A stretch of DNA of 64,000 nt from Chamaea fasciata (taxonomy: Eukaryota > Chordata > Aves > Passeriformes > Sylviidae): assembly GCA_029207755.1 (NCBI GenBank), contig JARCOQ010000003.1:93822646-93886645 (forward strand), written 5' to 3'. Below are positions 62,134 to 64,000 of this stretch, in pieces. Below the pieces are notes generated by a model. That model had not been told where the DNA came from. It did not search any database and saw only the letters and a program-made list of their open reading frames with translations. The number at the start of each line of letters is the position of its first letter. The stretch's first letter is position 1. The position numbers were made by a program, and so were the translations under genes.

Positions 62134-62262
62134 CTGAGAACGATTAGACACACTGAAAGGGAAGGAAACTATCCCAAAAGTCAACTCCTTCCTAATTCCA
62201 GGCAATCTATACTGCCTCTCTGATTCAAACCAAGAGCAGACTCCTTCACCATACTTGGTCAC
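62134..62262 (-). other. Candidate 129-nt exon, phase 0 to phase 0
   Basis: On the minus strand the acceptor (ctctgcttcttatttctcttacaacacag) is followed by exactly 43 codons and then TCTCAG|gtaggctag. Only one frame is open and it is open throughout: VTKYGEGVCSWFESERQYRL at the start and TFGIVSFPFSVSNRSQ at the end. A symmetric phase-0 exon fits an alternatively spliced cassette. No domain is recognised. Against it, the donor is only fair, and the plus strand of the same segment also offers an acceptor (cttcctaattccag ending 62202) and a donor (gtaagaga at 62271) around 68 nt that are open in two frames. Confidence 0.25.
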
Positions 62263-63030
62263 CTGTGTTGTAAGAGAAATAAGAAGCAGAGCTTCTTCCA
62301 GATCTGTTCCTCCCTTGCCCATTAGTTCAGTTTAGGGTGCCAATCGCTTTCCTGACCACGTACAGCTCACAAGAGCTCATGAGAGCACCAGATGTGAGGA
62401 AAATTCTCTTTCCTTAAATCTTGAATGACCATAAAAGTCAGGATATATGTTTGTCATTAATCATTTAATATTGATAGGTAAATTAAACTGTCCAAAACAC
62501 ATAAAATAACCGTACTTTTCCTAAAATTTGGAAGTCATTGTCTATCTAAATGCATAAACACCCTTGGACACATGCAAGTTCTTATTTCAAACACTTATCA
62601 TTTTATTTGCTGAGGAATTTGGCAAAACTTGTCTCAAAATTTGTGCTAAAACAGCTTCTTCCTTGACTTCAAAACAATTATACTGTAAAACTAAAAATTA
62701 TTAATAAATTTTTAAGAGGTAATAAATAATTTTAAGTACTTCTTGCTTCCCCTTCCACTTTAAATTATTTCAAGAATGAAGTCCTATAACCAGGAAGCAG
62801 AGAAGTCCCAACAGTGGAATCCAAAAGGCACAAGAACTGCCAGCCAGAAAACTGCCCGTGAGATTCATTTTGAACAATGCCCAAGAACACATGTGAATGT
62901 GCAAGAATCAGAAGAAAAATATAATGAGAATTGGACACTTCTAATATACTTTGTTAAGCAGCCATATTTAAATAATATATCTGGAAATGAAAATGAATGT
63001 ATTACAGGGTCCTGATTTGATTTACATGTA
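62263..63030. other. AT-rich unique sequence
   Basis: Nothing recognised. The 79-codon plus frame at 62776-63015 is Lys/Gln/Glu/Asn-rich and lacks supporting signals. Confidence 0.45.
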
Positions 63031-63138
63031 CATGTGTCACTTAGGAACACAGTTTAGAGGTAGACTAGGTTGTGTTTGGTCAGTAGTTGGCCTCGATGAA
63101 CTTAAAGGTCATATCCAACCTAAATGATTCTGATTCTC
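63031..63138 (+). mobile_element. Short CR1 3' end (plus)
   Basis: catgtgtcacttaggaacac, 'agttggcctcgatgaactta' and 'aaggtcatatccaacctaaa' are followed by octamer-like tgattctgattct. This is the last ~110 bp of a CR1, strongly 5'-truncated. Confidence 0.85.
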
Positions 63139-64000
63139 TTTTTGCCTGTGTTCATAGCAGTGATGAAAAGTAAGAGGATGAAGTTCACATTGGAATTTTG
63201 TGCATTTCTAACAGCTGCTGTGACTACACACAGAGTGTCCTTGATGAAAAAGGTACTACTGGGGAAAGAAGAAGGGCCACCTCAGGAGAGGGAGGCATTC
63301 CCTAAGGGGATACAAATAATTGGGGAAGATAGAGCATCTTTCTAGTTTTTTTTCTTTGTGTAGTGTTTTGCATGGAGCACCTCAGATGTAAGAACATGGT
63401 AAAAACCAATGTCTTTCTTTCTCCAATCTATTTAGCATTTAAACATTTCTGCTTTAGGTGAAATGTCATCTATTGCGCCTTCTGCATGTGGCAGAAATGG
63501 GGAGCAATTACTGGGGCTTCCTCTGCCAGCTTAGATCACTTTCTAAGAGGAAAAGTGTTTGGCTTCAGTTCTTTTCCCCACACTCATGTGCATTTGTCAA
63601 TTTTCTAAACCTAGGGGCAATGGAGGAATACACACTGTGCAGAAAGTGCAAAAATTAGATCTAGAGATGCTTAATGCAAAGGACACTCTGCTGGGGCACA
63701 ACTTGAGAGAAGGGAAAAGGACAGCATATGGCCTAAACAGGTATTGTGCAAAGATAAAGCCTTCAGTATTTCCAGTCACTAGTAGAACTGTTGGCAAAAC
63801 TCAAGTCAAAGAGTCCGTGCATTGCTGACACCACTTTGCTCCCATTCCATTTGACTGAGCTGCTGCTGAGTGAATACTGCATTGAATGAGTTGTTGAGGT
63901 ATTACCTTTTACTGTTCAAGCCAGAGAGGTATTCCCTGTCTGGAAAGGAAAATCCGAGAATATAGCAAAGCTCATGGTAGCACATGATAGAAGACTGCCT
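63139..64000. other. ORF-rich unique sequence at the window end
   Basis: Three plus-strand open frames overlap in turn: 63124-63345, 63458-63658 and 63559-63828. The first has an internal ATG giving MKFTLEFCAFLTAAV…, which resembles a signal peptide, after an acceptor-like cctgtgttcatag. The second starts directly after an acceptor-like acatttctgctttag. No domain is recognised, and such clusters also arise by chance. Confidence 0.3.

Noticed and set aside
1..64000. Bacterial-type systems (operons, CRISPR arrays, phage, toxin-antitoxin)
   Set aside because: Base composition, repeat content and lack of dense coding show this is vertebrate nuclear DNA; no such system is present.

Overview
This window reads as nuclear DNA of a bird, most likely a songbird (passerine). 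Three things support this: many CR1 LINE fragments on both strands, a SINE with a tRNA-Ile-like head and a CR1-like 3' tail of the TguSINE1 type, and roughly 1.0-1.6 kb solo LTRs of endogenous retroviruses. The rest is AT-rich, apparently single-copy DNA with simple repeats. There is no operon-like packing, no rRNA, no intact tRNA gene, no CRISPR array and no convincing intact protein-coding gene. It looks like intergenic DNA or the inside of a very large intron.

Layout. 1-9.2 kb is mostly unique DNA with one degraded CR1 piece, an (AAT)n microsatellite and the best splice-site-bounded candidate micro-exon (887-919, minus). A CR1 copy lies at 9.17-9.69 kb. 14.1-17.7 kb holds two related solo LTRs in opposite orientation, with ancient CR1 relics between them. 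19.55-20.66 kb is a plus-strand CR1 split by the SINE. 22.6-24.7 kb is a long minus-strand CR1 with a recognisable reverse-transcriptase region, split by a second CR1 in the opposite orientation. 24.7-39.7 kb is largely unique. 39.7-40.6 kb is another minus-strand CR1, which shares an unusual ~85-bp 3' flank with the 22.8-kb copy. 40.6-52.6 kb is unique DNA with A/C-rich, (TTTG)n, AT-palindromic and poly-T tracts. 52.66-54.3 kb is a third solo LTR with a GC-rich core. 54.7-64 kb is unique DNA with three more CR1 pieces and an ORF-rich stretch near the end.

Function. No pathway or gene set can be reconstructed. Several short segments have a good 3' splice site, an open frame and a 5' splice site; the strongest are 887-919 (minus), 52537-52569 (plus), 46952-47008 (minus) and 62134-62262 (minus). 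None matches a protein I recognise, and decoy splice pairs are common in DNA of this size, so they are hypotheses. I found no previously undescribed biological system. The points most worth following are the candidate micro-exons, the shared CR1 3' flank, the nested repeats (useful for relative dating) and the inverted LTR pair.
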